Positions 61,782 to 64,000 of a stretch of 64,000 nt of DNA are shown piece by piece. A model generated the notes under the pieces. That model ran no database searches and was not told where the DNA came from. It worked only from the letters and a program-made list of their open reading frames with translations. The position numbers were made by a program, and so were the translations under genes. The DNA is taken from contig NZ_KQ954291.1 of assembly GCF_001519055.1 (NCBI RefSeq), positions 124,001-188,000 of the forward strand, written 5' to 3'. Numbering within the stretch: the first letter of the stretch is position 1; every line of letters begins with the position of its first letter. Source of the DNA: Novosphingobium sp. Fuku2-ISO-50 (lineage in GTDB: Bacteria > Pseudomonadota > Alphaproteobacteria > Sphingomonadales > Sphingomonadaceae).

Positions 61782-62918
61782 TTACGCCAGCAACCATTCA
61801 TGCAGCGACTGAAGGCAGGCGCGGGCAAGCAGGGCCGAGCGTTCCGGGCTCCAGCCTTGCGCCGGGCAGGGCAAATCGTCGTTGTCCTTGAACGGCATTT
61901 CCAGTGTCATCGCTACCGCGCCATAGCGCTCGGCGACCTGATTGGTCGACATCGTCAGATTGGCAGTGCCGGCGCGCGCTTCGGGATAGCCGCGCCGGGT
62001 CTGGAAATCGGGAGTGCGGCGTTCGAGAATCGCGCGATAGCGGCGATAGCCCGCGCCTTGCTCTTCGCGCCACGACGGGATGCCTTCGAACCCGGCGATG
62101 AAGACATGGGGGATCGCCTCGTCGCCGTGGACGTCGATCGCAAAGTGAACCCCGGTCTCATCCATCGCGTTGCGGATCGCCAGCACTTCGGGCGAGCGTT
62201 CCGGGCTGGGGGCATGCCATTCGCGGTTGAGATTGATCCCGGCGGCATTGGTGCGCAAATGCCCGCGCACCGATCCGTCGGGATTGGCATTGGGCACCAG
62301 ATGAAACGTGCAAGCCCGGCGCAGCGCGCGGCCATGCGGATCGGCAGGGTCGGTCAGCAGCGCGAGCGCGCCCTCCATCCACCATTCCGCCATCGATTCG
62401 CCCGGATGCTGGCGCGCATAGAGCCAGACCTGCCGCGTGCCTTCGCCCAATGTCAGGCAATCGATCGGGCGGCCATCGAGGCTGTTGCCGAGCACGCGAT
62501 GCGCAACCCCCGGCGCGGCGGCGCTGCGTGCGATGAGATCCTGATGCCGTTCCCATGAATAGGGCGCGAAATAGGCAAACCAGACCAGATCGCCCGCCGG
62601 GCAGTGGCGGATGGTCAAAGTGCCGCCGTCCAGCGCGGGATCGTAATGCGTTTCGGCGCGGCCCCAGAACCGGCGGTCTTCGCTGAACGCCGCGCGATAG
62701 CCGCGCCACCCGTCGGGATAGGCCGCCGCAGCCAGCCCGGTCAGCCGCAATTCCAGCATACGCCCCGCCGCACCCGCGACGCGGAAATGAAACCACTGGA
62801 AAAACGGCGAATGCGCATCGTGACGGATCGCCAGCGTGGCGCTCGTGCCCGCGATGGACAGGACTTCGATATTGCCGCTGTCAAAGGCGGCATCGATCAG
62901 GATCGGGGTTTCGCTCAT
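61782..62918 (-). CDS. M14 family zinc carboxypeptidase (cytosolic-carboxypeptidase-like)
   Basis: A 378-residue metallopeptidase of the Nna1/PaCCP type. An N-terminal beta domain ([11 protein letters not shown]) precedes the peptidase domain. Zinc ligands are HPGES (His and Glu, about residue 170) and the His of [12 protein letters not shown]; the catalytic Glu is in [12 protein letters not shown] 62918 comes from the second copy of a tandem duplication that separates it from the upstream stop. No signal peptide, so cytoplasmic. Confidence 0.91.
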   Translation of the reverse strand: MSETPILIDAAFDSGNIEVLSIAGTSATLAIRHDAHSPFFQWFHFRVAGAAGRMLELRLTGLAAAAYPDGWRGYRAAFSEDRRFWGRAETHYDPALDGGTLTIRHCPAGDLVWFAYFAPYSWERHQDLIARSAAAPGVAHRVLGNSLDGRPIDCLTLGEGTRQVWLYARQHPGESMAEWWMEGALALLTDPADPHGRALRRACTFHLVPNANPDGSVRGHLRTNAAGINLNREWHAPSPERSPEVLAIRNAMDETGVHFAIDVHGDEAIPHVFIAGFEGIPSWREEQGAGYRRYRAILERRTPDFQTRRGYPEARAGTANLTMSTNQVAERYGAVAMTLEMPFKDNDDLPCPAQGWSPERSALLARACLQSLHEWLLA

Positions 62919-62940
62919 TTGACGGTGCTCATTTGACGGT
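62913..62940 (-). repeat. 14-bp tandem duplication at a stop/start junction
   Basis: GCTCATTTGACGGT occurs twice head to tail (62913-62926, 62927-62940). On the minus strand each copy carries ATGA: the upstream copy provides the stop of the DUF4136-like gene, the downstream copy the start of the M14 gene. Confidence 0.95.
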
Positions 62941-63510
62941 GATAGTCTCGCCCGACTTGCCGGGAAAGCCTGTGAACACCGCCTGTGCGAGGCGCGGCGC
63001 GGCGATGTCGATTCCGCCGCGCTTGCCATGGGCGTTTTCGGTGTTGTCGGCGCGGCCTTCCCACAAGGGGCGGCCGCTGGCGCGCTCGCGGACGGTGACG
63101 ACGAGGTGTGTCGTCACGAGGTCTTTGGGCCCGCCGCCCAGCGTAAAGCCGACACCCATGCCGAATCCGGAGTGATAGGTGCCGCTTTCGCCCGCCATGC
63201 CGACCGAAACCGGGGGATGCGCGCGGTCGATATGCCGCGTCTGGCGCTCGACGTGGACTTCGACGACGAAGTCGGGATTGGTGTCGGCGCTTGGCGTAAA
63301 GCCGAGGCCGGCAAGGCTGTGCGCCACCGCGTCGAGCCAGGGCCGCTGTTCGAGCGAGGTCGGATCGATGCCCGGTGTGGTGGTTACGGCATACGTGCCA
63401 TGCGTCGGCGCGGCATCGGCGGCGATGAAGCGGGTGACGCTGACCGGATCGGCAAGGGCCGGGGTGCCGACGAGTGCGGCGGCAACGAGCAAGAGGGCGA
63501 ATCGTGACAT
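62929..63510 (-). CDS. DUF4136-like exported protein
   Basis: A 193-residue product with signal peptide ([18 protein letters not shown]) and a fold resembling DUF4136 lipoproteins: [15 protein letters not shown], a Gly-rich loop ([13 protein letters not shown]), [18 protein letters not shown] and [11 protein letters not shown]. Function unknown. ATG 63510 is preferred over 63519. The partial gene upstream is a paralogue. Confidence 0.82.
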   Translation of the reverse strand: MSRFALLLVAAALVGTPALADPVSVTRFIAADAAPTHGTYAVTTTPGIDPTSLEQRPWLDAVAHSLAGLGFTPSADTNPDFVVEVHVERQTRHIDRAHPPVSVGMAGESGTYHSGFGMGVGFTLGGGPKDLVTTHLVVTVRERASGRPLWEGRADNTENAHGKRGGIDIAAPRLAQAVFTGFPGKSGETITVK

Positions 63511-63559
63511 GCGCGGCACTATGGCGAACGCCGCGCGCGGCGCAATCCGCTCCGTCGGT

Positions 63560-64000
63560 TTACTCCCCGGCGCCGTTGGGCGGTGTCAGCGGGTTTGCGC
63601 CGGGCACGGGCTGCACGATCTTGCCCTGGGGGAACCGGGCAAACAACGCCCCGGCCAGGCGTCCGGCCATACGTGTGTCATCATCGCCGCCATCGGTCAC
63701 GCGGGCCTGCCCCTGGGCATGGCCTTCCCACAGCACGCGGCGCGTCGCCTTGTCGCGTATGCGCACGTCGAGCCGGGTGGCGGTGATCGCCTTGCGCGGC
63801 TTTGACAGATCGACGGCGAGCGCCATGCCATAAGATGTGCCCCGGTTGCTCACGCCGACGCTCACTTCGCCGCTGACCGGCTTGTGCGGCGCTTCTTCGG
63901 GCACGACGATGTCCCTGCTGATCGCCACTTCGACCAGTTGCCCGGGATCGCTGACATGGGCGACGTCATAGCCTTTGCCCGCCAGTTGATCGATCACGGC
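63560..64000 (-). CDS. DUF4136-like exported protein, 5' part cut by the window edge
   Basis: The frame is open to base 64000, so the start and any signal peptide are missing. The visible 146 residues parallel the next gene: LVEVAISRD, VSVGVSNRGTSYGMALAVD, LDVRIRDKATRRVLWEGHA and GALFARFPQGK align with the matching segments there, indicating tandem duplication. It ends in a short Pro/Asn-rich tail. The two genes are 49 bases apart. Confidence 0.8.
   Translation of the reverse strand, partial: AVIDQLAGKGYDVAHVSDPGQLVEVAISRDIVVPEEAPHKPVSGEVSVGVSNRGTSYGMALAVDLSKPRKAITATRLDVRIRDKATRRVLWEGHAQGQARVTDGGDDDTRMAGRLAGALFARFPQGKIVQPVPGANPLTPPNGAGE

Overview
The window is GC-rich chromosomal DNA from an alphaproteobacterium, most likely a member of the Sphingomonadales (Novosphingobium/Sphingomonas type). 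The evidence is the alphaproteobacterial cell-cycle proteins SciP and MipZ, CoQ7, a TonB receptor with its own TonB-ExbB-ExbD-ExbD operon, a CIRCE-controlled groESL, and several small secreted proteins of a style common in sphingomonads. Nearly all of it is ordinary core genome. I found no tRNA, rRNA, CRISPR array, prophage, transposase or recognisable defence locus.

Layout. 0.4-7.9 kb (+): proA, nadD, rsfS, rlmH, an EnvC-like protein, ctpA, dsbB, coq7 and a secreted protein, ending at a strong terminator shared with the facing 7.9-10.7 kb (-) operon dnaJ-like/yihY/fabI. 10.9-15.3 kb: pdxH and a cation efflux protein (+), a lipoprotein serine hydrolase (-), a small membrane protein (+), mnmA (-). 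15.4-22.5 kb (+): a small protein overlapping sciP, then an RND efflux pair and a DUF445 protein. 22.6-25.1 kb (+): TonB-dependent receptor. 25.3-28.8 kb (-): groEL, groES, MATE exporter. 28.9-33.5 kb (+): cytochrome c lipoprotein, a GAF/Fis regulator, aldehyde dehydrogenase, MFS transporter. 33.5-36.0 kb (-): NRAMP-like transporter, rplL, rplJ. 36.7-45.2 kb (+): rpoB, rpoC. 45.3-46.5 kb: an AT-rich segment with one membrane-protein gene between inverted repeats. 46.5-50.5 kb (-): glpX, hom and a secreted protein, with one + strand secreted protein between glpX and hom. 50.9-53.6 kb (+): tonB, exbB, exbD, exbD. 53.7-58.7 kb (-): mipZ, a small J-domain protein, phosphomannomutase/phosphoglucomutase and an Lhr-type helicase in a compact overlapping run. 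58.9-61.6 kb (+): panC, class II aldolase, [2Fe-2S] subunit, arsC. 61.6-64 kb (-): a 37-codon membrane ORF, an M14 carboxypeptidase and two DUF4136-like paralogues.

How parts work together. RsfS, RlmH, L10/L7-L12, RNA polymerase and MnmA serve gene expression. The EnvC-like protein, CtpA and MipZ point to cell-wall and division control, SciP to CtrA-dependent cell-cycle transcription. TonB/ExbB/ExbD energise outer-membrane receptors such as the one at 22.6 kb. The Fis-type regulator and aldehyde dehydrogenase form a regulator-target pair: a matching 20-bp inverted repeat lies upstream of each.

Most noteworthy: rplJL is divergent from rpoBC instead of leading it; nadD has no standard start codon and looks one base short; the 20-bp operator pair; the AT-rich inverted-repeat cassette after rpoC; a 146-bp near-perfect palindrome at 60.6 kb; a 14-bp duplication that has split an ATGA stop/start overlap at 62.9 kb; and an orphan [2Fe-2S] hydroxylase subunit. 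All calls come from reading the sequence; no database search was run.
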